Assembly: GCA_900763885.1 (NCBI GenBank)
Contig: CAAFLY010000151.1
Coordinates: 1-9,550, forward strand
Reading direction: 5' to 3'
DNA: 9,550 bases
DNA from: Clostridia bacterium
GTDB lineage: Bacteria; Bacillota; Clostridia; Oscillospirales; CAG-272
Shown: positions 1 through 6,289 of the stretch, piece by piece
How the letters are laid out: each line of letters begins with the position of its first letter
How positions within the stretch are numbered: the first letter of the stretch is position 1
Notes under the pieces: model-generated
Told to the model about the DNA's origin: nothing
Seen by the model: only the letters and a program-made list of their open reading frames with translations
Database searches by the model: none
Program-made: the position numbers and the translations under genes

Positions 1-70
1 TCTCTTCCAGAACATCACTAAGCTATTCAAATCCGTAAGTCGGTAAGAATATAGGAAAAACCGGCTGGAT

Positions 71-604
71 ATGCCCATGGCGTATGGCGCGCGCCGGGAT
101 GACGCGATCTGTCAGGTGGCGCAGGGACTGGTGAGCTTCCGGTATGCGGAATTTGTCCTCCTGTACGCGGCCTGTGATGGCGAGATCGACGTGGACGCCA
201 TTGCCAGAATCGCGCTCGAAAAGGGAAAGAAAATCTGCTTCCCGCGCTGTGACAAAAAGACGCACACCATGACCTACCACATCGTATCCTCCCTCGATGA
301 GCTGTCCCCCGATTCCTACGGGATTCTGGAGCCGGCTCCGGATGCGCCGCTGTACGACAATCACACCGAAAAGGGCAGCGCGGTCTGCTTTGTCCCGGGA
401 CTGGTGTACGATAAAGCGGGCTACAGACTCGGCTATGGCAAGGGCTTCTACGACCGGTATCTCTCCTCCTTCACGGGCTGTACCATCGGCGTTGTGTATT
501 CCGATTACATTCTGCCGGAGGTACCGCGCGGACGGTTTGATATGTCCGTGGATATTCTGCTGACGGAAAAGGGCGTCAGGATCACAAAAACGGCGAAAAA
601 GTAA
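71..604 (+). CDS. 5-formyltetrahydrofolate cyclo-ligase (5-FCL / MTHFS family), amino end uncertain
   Basis: The family converts 5-formyltetrahydrofolate to 5,10-methenyltetrahydrofolate using ATP, a cytoplasmic folate salvage step. The product from ATG 71 is 177 residues. The signature is clear at residues 117-131 (GYRLGYGKGFYDRYL), the glycine-rich nucleotide-binding loop. Other family-like stretches are FPRC (57-60), GILEP (84-88), FVPGLVYD (107-114) and the C-terminal D-LLTEKGV. The start is doubtful. Family members usually have about 15 more residues, including a basic helix that binds ATP phosphates. Codons 47-70 upstream of the ATG read EYRKNRLD, which fits that helix, but they follow an in-frame TAA at 44-46 and contain no ATG, GTG or TTG. 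The only purine-rich site, AGGAAA (53-58), lies 12 bases before ATG 71 and 6 before a CTG at 65. The true start could be CTG 65, ATG 71 or ATG 77, or the gene may be damaged. The CPBP gene follows 83 bases later on the same strand. Family assignment is firm; the start is not. Confidence 0.88.
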   Translation: MPMAYGARRDDAICQVAQGLVSFRYAEFVLLYAACDGEIDVDAIARIALEKGKKICFPRCDKKTHTMTYHIVSSLDELSPDSYGILEPAPDAPLYDNHTEKGSAVCFVPGLVYDKAGYRLGYGKGFYDRYLSSFTGCTIGVVYSDYILPEVPRGRFDMSVDILLTEKGVRITKTAKK

Positions 605-687
605 TCTCCGTCACAAGGGATCGACACGCGGAAAACGACGCGGATCGAGAAAAGGCGCTGGACGGAGTATCCGAACGAAAGAGGGAG

Positions 688-1641
688 ATGGTGCCGGTGA
701 AAAAGAATACAGCCTCCGGCGCCGCACTGCTCGCGCTTGTGGTATTTCTGCTGCTCGGCGGGATCATGCTGCTCGGACATTTCGGATTCCTGACGGAGAA
801 GCGGCTTGGCTTGGATGAGAATCCCTATCTTGCCGCGGTCGTGCTGCAGCTTTTGATTTATGCCGTACCCGCATTGTTCTATTGTCGGATCCGCGGCAGT
901 GCGTTTCGGGCAAGGCTTCGGCTGTCGTTCGCGGGCCCGGGGCAGATCCTCTTTCTCCTGTACGCAGCGGTCTTTCTCATCTGTGGGAGCGCGCTTGCCA
1001 GTGTCGGAATGTATTCGCTCTTTCCAAACGCATTTGCGGTCGGCGGCGCGGAGACCTATACCGCGTTTGCGCGCAATGCCGGGATCTTCGACGGGCTGTA
1101 TCTGGTGCTTGCCTTTGCCGTACTGCCTGCCGTGACGGAGGAATTTCTCTTCCGCGGGATCCTGCTCGCGGCGTATGAAAATCTTGGTGTGTCGTGTGCG
1201 GTCCTTGTGACCTCCATGACGTTCGCGATGTCCCATTTCAGCTTTGCGCGCTTCCCGGTCTACTTTTTCGGCGGACTGGTCCTATGCGCGGTAACATATA
1301 CGACACGATCGCTGCCGGCTGCCATGCTGGTTCACGCCTGTCACAACGCGTTCGTGCTGTTTTTGGAAAAATACATCCTGCACATCGCGGAAAAACAAAG
1401 CGTGAGCATGGTGCTGTTTCTCATGATCGCCGGATTCCTCACACTGACCGCGGGCCTTTTGATGAGCCATGAAGCGGCAAATCTCTATGCCGGATACGCG
1501 GACCGGAATCTGCCGGCGGACTATCTCACAAAGAAGCGGCCGCTGTTTCCGACACTCGCGCAGTCTCTGTTCTCGCCGCTCTACCTGACCATGGTCGTGA
1601 TCTACGTCACCGCGACCGTCGTTGTCACCACAGGCGGGTAA
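688..1641 (+). CDS. CPBP-family intramembrane glutamic endopeptidase (CAAX/Abi-type membrane protease)
   Basis: This is a 317-residue hydrophobic protein with about eight membrane segments, near residues 12-31, 48-66, 86-108, 136-150, 166-182, 190-206, 240-259 and 297-313. All three family motifs are present: TEEFLFRG at 150-157 (EExxxR: E151, E152, R156), FAMSH at 179-183 (FxxxH: H183) and HACHN at 216-220 (HxxxN). In the Rce1/CPBP superfamily these residues form the glutamate/histidine active site inside the membrane. Known members process prenylated proteins or peptides, scaffold sensor kinases, or give bacteriocin immunity; the substrate here cannot be read from sequence. The start is ambiguous. 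GAGGGAG at 681-687 touches the ATG at 688, whereas GTG 697 lies 9 bases after it, which is better spacing and would remove only three residues. The gene lies between the cyclo-ligase (83-base gap) and mltG (25-base gap) on the same strand, with no terminator seen between them, so cotranscription is likely. Confidence 0.9.
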   Translation: MVPVKKNTASGAALLALVVFLLLGGIMLLGHFGFLTEKRLGLDENPYLAAVVLQLLIYAVPALFYCRIRGSAFRARLRLSFAGPGQILFLLYAAVFLICGSALASVGMYSLFPNAFAVGGAETYTAFARNAGIFDGLYLVLAFAVLPAVTEEFLFRGILLAAYENLGVSCAVLVTSMTFAMSHFSFARFPVYFFGGLVLCAVTYTTRSLPAAMLVHACHNAFVLFLEKYILHIAEKQSVSMVLFLMIAGFLTLTAGLLMSHEAANLYAGYADRNLPADYLTKKRPLFPTLAQSLFSPLYLTMVVIYVTATVVVTTGG

Positions 1642-1666
1642 CAGACCAAAACAAAACACAGTATTT

Positions 1667-3682
1667 ATGATAGAAGGAAGCAGTTCATCAAGCTGCGACA
1701 GAAGGGAGGCGAACGGTACGGGAAATCAGGAAAAGCCATTTGGCGATACCCGACAGTTCGATGTGCCGAAAGGAAATTCCGGGGATACCCTGCGGGAGCG
1801 GATCAATCGGGCGAACGAGCAGAGTCTGCGCCGGAAACGAGAAGCGGCATCCCAGACAAACGGAAACGCGAAGCCGACCGGACAACCCGGCGCACGGATA
1901 AATCCAACCGGACAGCCGAATGAGCTGCCCACAGCGCGTCAGTCCGCCGGACAGTCCTCTGCGACGATGCAGCCGTCTGTGCGAAAAGAACCCACAGCGC
2001 GGCGGACGGTCACACCGGAGGATCCGACGCTCGGTACGGCTCATCAATATACGAGAAAAACGGCACAGGCGGGGGTACGTCCGCGACCGGAGAATGCCGA
2101 TCCTGGCACGGCACAGCATCCGATGCCCCAGAACACGACGGCTGAACCCGCGCACCAGCATCTCCCTCGTCAGAATCCGACCGCCGCGAGAGAACCGCGC
2201 GATCCACAGGGAACCGGTGCTGCAAATGGCGTCACGATCCGTCACGATCCGACAGTATCCCAAGATGCCGGAGCCGCGGCGGAAACGCTCTCTCCGGTAC
2301 GGCAGGAACGTGTATCCCCAACCGCGACAGAGAGTGCGGGAAAAACCACAATCAAACAGCGGATGATGGCACAAACGGCACGATCCGAGGCAGCGGTGCG
2401 TTCTGACCTCTCCTCTCCCCTGCGCAGAGAACGGGCGGCGGAGAAAAGAAGTCTCCAAAAAACGCGCGTCACCGATATTTCGTCTCTGACCGGACACACC
2501 CACACCGGCGGAAAAAGGATGGATGACGGGCAGAAAAAACCGAAAAAACAGAAAAAAGAGGAAGTGATCGTATCCGATGAGGGCGGCAACACCGTCGTCA
2601 GCGTCGTCAAAGCGGTGATCTACATGATTTTCGTCGTGGTGATCTCCGTATTTCTGGCGGTCGCGATCATCATGGTCGGCAACGATGTGTTCGCGTTTGT
2701 CAAGACGGACACCGCCATCCCCGTGACGATCCCGGAATACGCGTCTCTGAATGATGTGATCGACATCCTATACCAGAACGGCGTGATCGAGTATCCGAAG
2801 GTGTTCCGCCTTTACGCGCAGCTCAAAAAGGACAACGGCAAGTTTGTCGCGGGTGACTATACGGTCTCGCCGGTGATGAATTACGACGAACTGCTCGACG
2901 AATTCAAGGAAAAACAGAAGCTCGGTACGGTACGGATCACATTCCCCGAGGGCTATACCACCGACGAGATCATCAATCTGATGGTATCCTACGGCATCGG
3001 TACGCGCGAGGGCTACGAGGATGTGATCCAGAACTACGATTTCGACTACTGGTTCATCGATGAACTGGAGGAAAACGGCATTTCCAAGGACCGCTTCTAT
3101 CGGCTTGACGGCTATCTCTTCCCGGATACGTATGATTTCTACAACGCGTCCAGCGAAGCGACAGTCATCAATAAGATGCTGCGGCGGTTCGATCAGCTCT
3201 TTACCGATGAACACCGACGGCTCTGCAAGGAAATGGGCTATACCGTGGACGAAATTCTGACCATCGCGTCCCTGATCGAGAAAGAGGCGGGCAGTGCGGC
3301 GGAATTCTTCAACGTATCGTCCGTATTCCACAACCGCCTGAAGGCAAAGTCGTATTTCCCCCGTCTGGAGAGCGACGCGACGATTGTCTATGCCATTCAG
3401 CACAAGACCGGAGAGCGGCCCCAGCTCAAGGATACGAATTACGACAGTCCCTACAACACGTATCTGCACGATGGATTGCCGCCCGGACCGATTGCCAACC
3501 CGTCCGCCAGTGCGATCCTTGCCGCGCTCAGTCCCGCCAAGACAAAGTACTACTATTTCGTCTCCGACGGGTCCAAGACGTACTTCTCCGAAACGAAGGA
3601 GCAGCACAACCAGTATATCGAGGCGATCAAGAACCACACGATCGGACAGAGCTATATCCCCGAAACGGACGAGGTGCAGTGA
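1667..3682 (+). CDS. mltG: Endolytic murein transglycosylase MltG (YceG-like) with long disordered cytoplasmic N-terminus
   Basis: MltG cuts nascent peptidoglycan glycan strands at the outer face of the membrane and releases them from the synthesis complex. From ATG 1667 the product is 671 residues. Residues 1 to about 300 are low-complexity, rich in P, T, Q, R, A and G, with a repeated PTGQP. A lysine cluster (KKPKKQKK) then precedes one membrane helix at about 311-340. A LysM-like segment follows (about 350-415), then the YceG catalytic domain (about 420-660). The catalytic motif is SLIEKEAG, with E538 matching the catalytic glutamate of E. coli MltG (E218). Also conserved are LDGYLFPDTYDF, RLESDAT, NTYLHDGLPPGPIANPS and YYFVSDG. 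Most MltG proteins are 330-400 residues, so the extension roughly doubles the length; pneumococcal-type MltG also has a cytoplasmic N-terminal region. The start is weak: ATG 1667 has no clear ribosome binding site, and TTG 1622 is also in frame but overlaps the CPBP gene. The family call is secure. Confidence 0.95.
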   Translation: MIEGSSSSSCDRREANGTGNQEKPFGDTRQFDVPKGNSGDTLRERINRANEQSLRRKREAASQTNGNAKPTGQPGARINPTGQPNELPTARQSAGQSSATMQPSVRKEPTARRTVTPEDPTLGTAHQYTRKTAQAGVRPRPENADPGTAQHPMPQNTTAEPAHQHLPRQNPTAAREPRDPQGTGAANGVTIRHDPTVSQDAGAAAETLSPVRQERVSPTATESAGKTTIKQRMMAQTARSEAAVRSDLSSPLRRERAAEKRSLQKTRVTDISSLTGHTHTGGKRMDDGQKKPKKQKKEEVIVSDEGGNTVVSVVKAVIYMIFVVVISVFLAVAIIMVGNDVFAFVKTDTAIPVTIPEYASLNDVIDILYQNGVIEYPKVFRLYAQLKKDNGKFVAGDYTVSPVMNYDELLDEFKEKQKLGTVRITFPEGYTTDEIINLMVSYGIGTREGYEDVIQNYDFDYWFIDELEENGISKDRFYRLDGYLFPDTYDFYNASSEATVINKMLRRFDQLFTDEHRRLCKEMGYTVDEILTIASLIEKEAGSAAEFFNVSSVFHNRLKAKSYFPRLESDATIVYAIQHKTGERPQLKDTNYDSPYNTYLHDGLPPGPIANPSASAILAALSPAKTKYYYFVSDGSKTYFSETKEQHNQYIEAIKNHTIGQSYIPETDEVQ

Positions 3683-3695
3683 CCACACAACAAAC

Positions 3696-3731
3696 AAAGG
3701 CTTCTTTGCAAAAACGCAAGGGAGCCTTTTT
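3696..3731 (+). terminator. Rho-independent terminator after mltG
   Basis: Fourteen bases 13 nt after the mltG stop codon (AAAGGCTTCTTTGC, 3696-3709) pair with 3716-3729 around a six-base loop AAAAAC. Twelve pairs are Watson-Crick and two are G-U. The T run (3727-3731) is partly inside the 3' arm. The strength of the hairpin and its position argue that the cyclo-ligase/CPBP/mltG transcript ends here. Confidence 0.9.
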
Positions 3732-3834
3732 GATCACAGCGAAGGATTTGCTCCGCCGTATGCAGTGCGCCATACATGCTGGTGCGACCCGCGGCACGGT
3801 ATATCTCCCGTCCAGCGACTTCTGTGCGAATGGG

Positions 3835-3863
3835 TTGATATGTTCACAAATCCATGGTATAAT
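3835..3863 (+). promoter_or_regulatory. Near-consensus extended -10 vegetative promoter with no gene behind it
   Basis: TTGATA (3835-3840) is separated by exactly 17 bases from a perfect TATAAT (3858-3863). TG at 3855-3856 makes it an extended -10 element (TGnTATAAT). By known sigma-70/sigma-A rules this is the best promoter in the window. Transcription would start near 3870 and run rightward, yet the only gene there, yihY, lies on the opposite strand. The predicted RNA starts GGAAG and can fold: 3878-3883 pairs with 3888-3893 around CGCA, inside an outer GGAAG/CTTCC pairing (3869-3873 with 3900-3904). No plausible protein start with a ribosome binding site follows. It could drive a small RNA, an antisense RNA to the yihY 3' end, or be a relic. 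Confidence 0.6.
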
Positions 3864-3909
3864 GAAAAGGAAGAGGACCGTTTCGCAAAGCGGGGCTGCC
3901 TTCCCCTAC

Positions 3910-3938
3910 AAAAAAGCAGAGCCGGCGCGATGGCATCT
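3910..3938 (-). terminator. Possible Rho-independent terminator for yihY
   Basis: Read on the minus strand about 30 bases past the yihY stop, AGA-T-GCC (3938-3932) pairs with GGC-TCT (3923-3918) around an eight-base loop. GC and six T residues follow (plus-strand A run 3910-3915). The stem is six pairs with a one-base bulge, so it is much weaker than the mltG terminator. Position and T run support it. Confidence 0.4.
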
Positions 3939-3968
3939 CCCCGTGCGGCGGATCCGCTTTCTGGTATG

Positions 3969-4883
3969 TCATTCGATTGTTCCGTCGGAGCTTTGGCGAT
4001 GGACAAATCCACGCTCGGGCGGATTCTGCACGGCTCCGGCGAAGAACAGCTTGTTGATCTCCGCGCCGCAGAGCAGGATGATCATACAGAAATAGAGCCA
4101 CAGCATGATGAGACAGAGTGCCGTAAGACCGCCGTAGATGAGGGAAGCGCCGCTGAAATGTGTGATGTACAGCGAGTAGCCGAAGGAATACAGGATCCAC
4201 CCGAGCGCGGCACAGACAGCACCCGGCATATGGCGGAGGAATCGGCGGCAGACCACAAGACTCTTGCGGGCGACGGCGTAATAGAGAATCGTGAACACAA
4301 GAGTCAGGAACGCAAGGAAGAACGGCGTTTTGTAGGCAAGGACCTGATCGAGGAAGGCAAGCGATATGCCGAGCTTTGTCTGCAGAAGATCCGACAGCGT
4401 CTCGCCGAAGATCAGCACGACCACAACGGCGATGATCAGTACAAGAAACGACAGCGTGTACAGCAGAGAGCGCAGCACATCCGGCAGATACCCGCATTGG
4501 CGCGGCACCTTGTAGACGGTCATGATCCCCTGTCGGATGGCACCGATCCCCTTGGACGCACTCCACAGCACCATCAATACGGAGATGGACGCGAGCGATA
4601 CGGCGGAGATGGAGGACAGGTCCGTGAGTACCGATTCATATAACGATACCATGGAGTCCGGGATTGCCACGTTCACCATCTCGCGCAGATCGTCTATGTT
4701 CACCATCGGCGCAAAGACCCGCAGCAGTGTGACCAGCAGCGAGAGAAACGGCATGACGGAGATGATGACAAAAAAGGACGCCTGTGCCGCATATACGGTG
4801 ACGCGATCGTCCGTGAAGGTCCGTGCCACACTGCGCCAGAAGTCAATATAGGCTGTCAGACGGACCACGCGCGATTTTTTCAT
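3969..4883 (-). CDS. YihY/BrkB-family integral membrane protein
   Basis: This 304-residue membrane protein belongs to the YihY/virulence factor BrkB family (once mis-annotated as ribonuclease BN). Six hydrophobic segments lie near residues 30-54, 94-112, 139-160, 186-205, 219-241 and 250-274. Family hallmarks are a basic N-terminal arm, the first helix with YAAQASFFVIISVMPFLSLL (31-50), and the last two helices with GAVCAALGWILYSFGYSLYI (221-240), YGGLTALCLIMLWLY (250-264) and the final GAEIN (273-277). The molecular function of the family is not settled; roles in transport or envelope integrity have been proposed. I chose ATG 4883 because GAGGAG (4899-4894) lies 10 bases upstream and MKKSRVVR is a natural basic start. 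An in-frame ATG at 4916 would add 11 residues and lacks a site. The gene stands alone on the minus strand, convergent with mltG and divergent from nfo. The soluble tail after GAEIN is short (about 27 residues). Confidence 0.9.
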   Translation of the reverse strand: MKKSRVVRLTAYIDFWRSVARTFTDDRVTVYAAQASFFVIISVMPFLSLLVTLLRVFAPMVNIDDLREMVNVAIPDSMVSLYESVLTDLSSISAVSLASISVLMVLWSASKGIGAIRQGIMTVYKVPRQCGYLPDVLRSLLYTLSFLVLIIAVVVVLIFGETLSDLLQTKLGISLAFLDQVLAYKTPFFLAFLTLVFTILYYAVARKSLVVCRRFLRHMPGAVCAALGWILYSFGYSLYITHFSGASLIYGGLTALCLIMLWLYFCMIILLCGAEINKLFFAGAVQNPPERGFVHRQSSDGTIE

Positions 4884-4917
4884 GAAAACGCAGCTCCTCT
4901 CTCTGTCAGGATACACA

Positions 4918-4942
4918 CATATGGTATAGTATATGATAAAAT
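4918..4942 (+). promoter_or_regulatory. Candidate promoter region for nfo (tandem extended -10 elements), divergent from yihY
   Basis: The AT-rich gap between yihY and nfo contains TGG-TATAGT (hexamer 4925-4930) and TGA-TAAAAT (hexamer 4937-4942), each preceded by the TGn of an extended -10. No good -35 box lies upstream of either. The first lies inside an 18-base imperfect dyad, CATATGGTATAGTATATG (4918-4935). On the minus strand TATACT (4933-4928) is a possible yihY -10, with TTTTGC 17 bases upstream. The nfo leader would be about 90-110 bases. Promoter presence is likely; which element is used is inference. Confidence 0.5.
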
Positions 4943-5042
4943 TGTGAACGGCAAAAGGACTATTTCGTAAAAAAACAGAAAATCGGGACAGGTATCCGGC
5001 ACATGGACGGATTTTTAGTAAATTCCCGGAGGAGTATTACAT

Positions 5043-5903
5043 ATGGAAAACGAATCAAAGCGCTTCAAAATCGGCTGTCATCTCTCTACGGAAGGCGGCT
5101 ATCGTGCCATGGGAGAGCGTATTCTGTCCATCGGCGGCAATACGTTCCAGTATTTCACCAAAAATCCCAGAGGACGCGCCCCCTCAAAGGCACCGGATCC
5201 GGCAGACATCGAGGGACTTCTCGCCCTCATCGCGGCACATGACATGACCCCACCCCTGGCACACGCGCCGTATACGTACAACCCCTGCTCCGCCGACGCC
5301 GAGGTGCGCCGTTATTCGGGAGAATCGATGCGGCGGGAGTTGGAATTTTTGGAATCGATCCCGCGCTCCCTCTACAATTTCCATCCCGGCTGCCATGTCG
5401 GACAGGGAACGGAGGCGGGCATCCGGATGACGGCGGATATGCTCAATGAAATTCTGTGGGTCGGCATGAAAACGACGGTTCTGGTCGAAACTATGGCGGG
5501 GAAGGGAACGGAGATCGGCAAGACCTTTGAGGAGGTGCGCGCGATCCTTGAGCTTGTGAAGCCGGAATTTCAGCCGCACATCGGTGTGTGCCTCGATACG
5601 TGCCACATTTCCGACGCGGGTTATCCGCTGGAGAAGGATACGGACGGCGTGATCGCGGAATTTGACCGGGTGATCGGCATAAACCGTCTGTACGCGATCC
5701 ACCTGAACGATTCCAAAAATCCCTGCGGCACCCATAAGGACCGGCACGATAAGATCGGCGAGGGATACGTCGGTCCGGAAGCCATCGCACGGATCATCAA
5801 CCATCCGCTCCTGCGCGATCTGCCGTTTTATCTGGAGACGCCGAACGAGCTGGACGGATACGCGCGCGAGATCGCCTTGCTCAAATCGTGGCGGGAGGAA
5901 TAA
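5043..5903 (+). CDS. nfo: Deoxyribonuclease IV / endonuclease IV (AP endonuclease family 2)
   Basis: The enzyme cuts the DNA backbone 5' of abasic sites and removes blocked 3' ends in base excision repair, using three metal ions. The product is 286 residues, the usual size, a single TIM barrel. All nine metal ligands known from E. coli Nfo can be placed: H74, H114, E149, D185, H188, H220, D233, H235 and E265. The spacings match E. coli at several points (H-x39-H, D-x2-H, 13 between H220 and D233, 30 between H235 and E265). They lie in the family signatures ETMAGKGTEIG (149-159), CLDTCHISDAGY (183-194) and HLNDSKNPCGTHKDRHDKIG (220-239). The start at ATG 5043 is supported by GGAGGAG (5028-5034) eight bases upstream. 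A long leader separates it from the divergent yihY. gatC follows after 59 bases with no visible terminator, so read-through into gatCAB is possible. Confidence 0.97.
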   Translation: MENESKRFKIGCHLSTEGGYRAMGERILSIGGNTFQYFTKNPRGRAPSKAPDPADIEGLLALIAAHDMTPPLAHAPYTYNPCSADAEVRRYSGESMRRELEFLESIPRSLYNFHPGCHVGQGTEAGIRMTADMLNEILWVGMKTTVLVETMAGKGTEIGKTFEEVRAILELVKPEFQPHIGVCLDTCHISDAGYPLEKDTDGVIAEFDRVIGINRLYAIHLNDSKNPCGTHKDRHDKIGEGYVGPEAIARIINHPLLRDLPFYLETPNELDGYAREIALLKSWREE

Positions 5904-5962
5904 CCCCCATCGACCTAAAAGGCACACACCAATTGTATATTTGAAAAGAAACGGAAGAACTC

Positions 5963-6289
5963 ATGATGGATAACGAGGAAAAATACGCCAGTCTCCGGGG
6001 CCTCTTGGCAAACGCGATGTTCTCCGGCGACACAACCGATGCGGCGGGGGCGGATATACTCGCGCAGTGGCAGGATCGGATGCGCAGTGCCGCGTCTCTG
6101 TCGGACGGAACCGCGGCGGATCCCCCGGCGTTCGGGCTTACCGTCTCTCCGGAAAATCTGCGCGCGGATACGCCCATGCAGGAATCGGACGCAAGTGTAT
6201 ATGTAACCGGCAGTTGCCGTTTGACAAATGGCAGACCGGACATGGCGCCGGGGCGGTATATCCGTGTACCAAAGGTGGTGAGCGAATGA
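5963..6289 (+). CDS. gatC: Asp-tRNA(Asn)/Glu-tRNA(Gln) amidotransferase subunit C, divergent
   Basis: GatC is the small subunit that wraps around and stabilises the GatA-GatB amidotransferase. The 108-residue product is slightly longer than the usual 90-100. The C-terminal GRYIRVPKVV matches the family's G-x-F-x-VPKV ending, and ENLRADTP (64-71) fits the family's N-x-LRxD segment. The first half has a helical stretch ending in ILAQWQDRM (32-40), which fits the EF-L--IL helix. The usual hydrophobic LARL core near the N-terminus is hardly recognisable, and about 20 residues between LRADTP and the VPKV end are unlike the family. Assignment therefore relies on these remnants plus the canonical position before gatA. 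Two tandem ATG codons (5963, 5966) follow GGAAG (5953-5957); either could be used. The stop overlaps the gatA start in ATGA, which suggests translational coupling. Confidence 0.82.
   Translation: MMDNEEKYASLRGLLANAMFSGDTTDAAGADILAQWQDRMRSAASLSDGTAADPPAFGLTVSPENLRADTPMQESDASVYVTGSCRLTNGRPDMAPGRYIRVPKVVSE

Noticed and set aside
605..687. CTCCGTC (605-611) and GACGGAG (661-667) as a terminator or attenuator between the cyclo-ligase and CPBP genes
   Set aside because: The loop would be about 50 bases and no T tract follows.
2768..3697. A 309-codon minus-strand open frame opposite mltG
   Set aside because: The opposite strand carries the conserved MltG catalytic domain. The antisense product shows no family features and no ribosome binding site.
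3862..4095. A small + strand protein starting at the ATG inside the TATAAT promoter (3862)
   Set aside because: The start codon overlaps the -10 box, so the transcript would begin after it. There is no binding site and most of the frame is antisense to yihY.
3384..4643. A 419-codon open frame on the + strand spanning the mltG end, the intergenic gap and the yihY antisense
   Set aside because: Its product is charged low-complexity sequence with no recognisable domain. It crosses a strong terminator and lies opposite a clear membrane-protein gene; long antisense frames are expected at this G+C.
6067..6285. Leftward extension of gatA to a GTG at 6067
   Set aside because: It would overlap all but about 100 bases of gatC. 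The ribosome binding site, ATGA overlap and catalytic lysine position all support ATG 6286.
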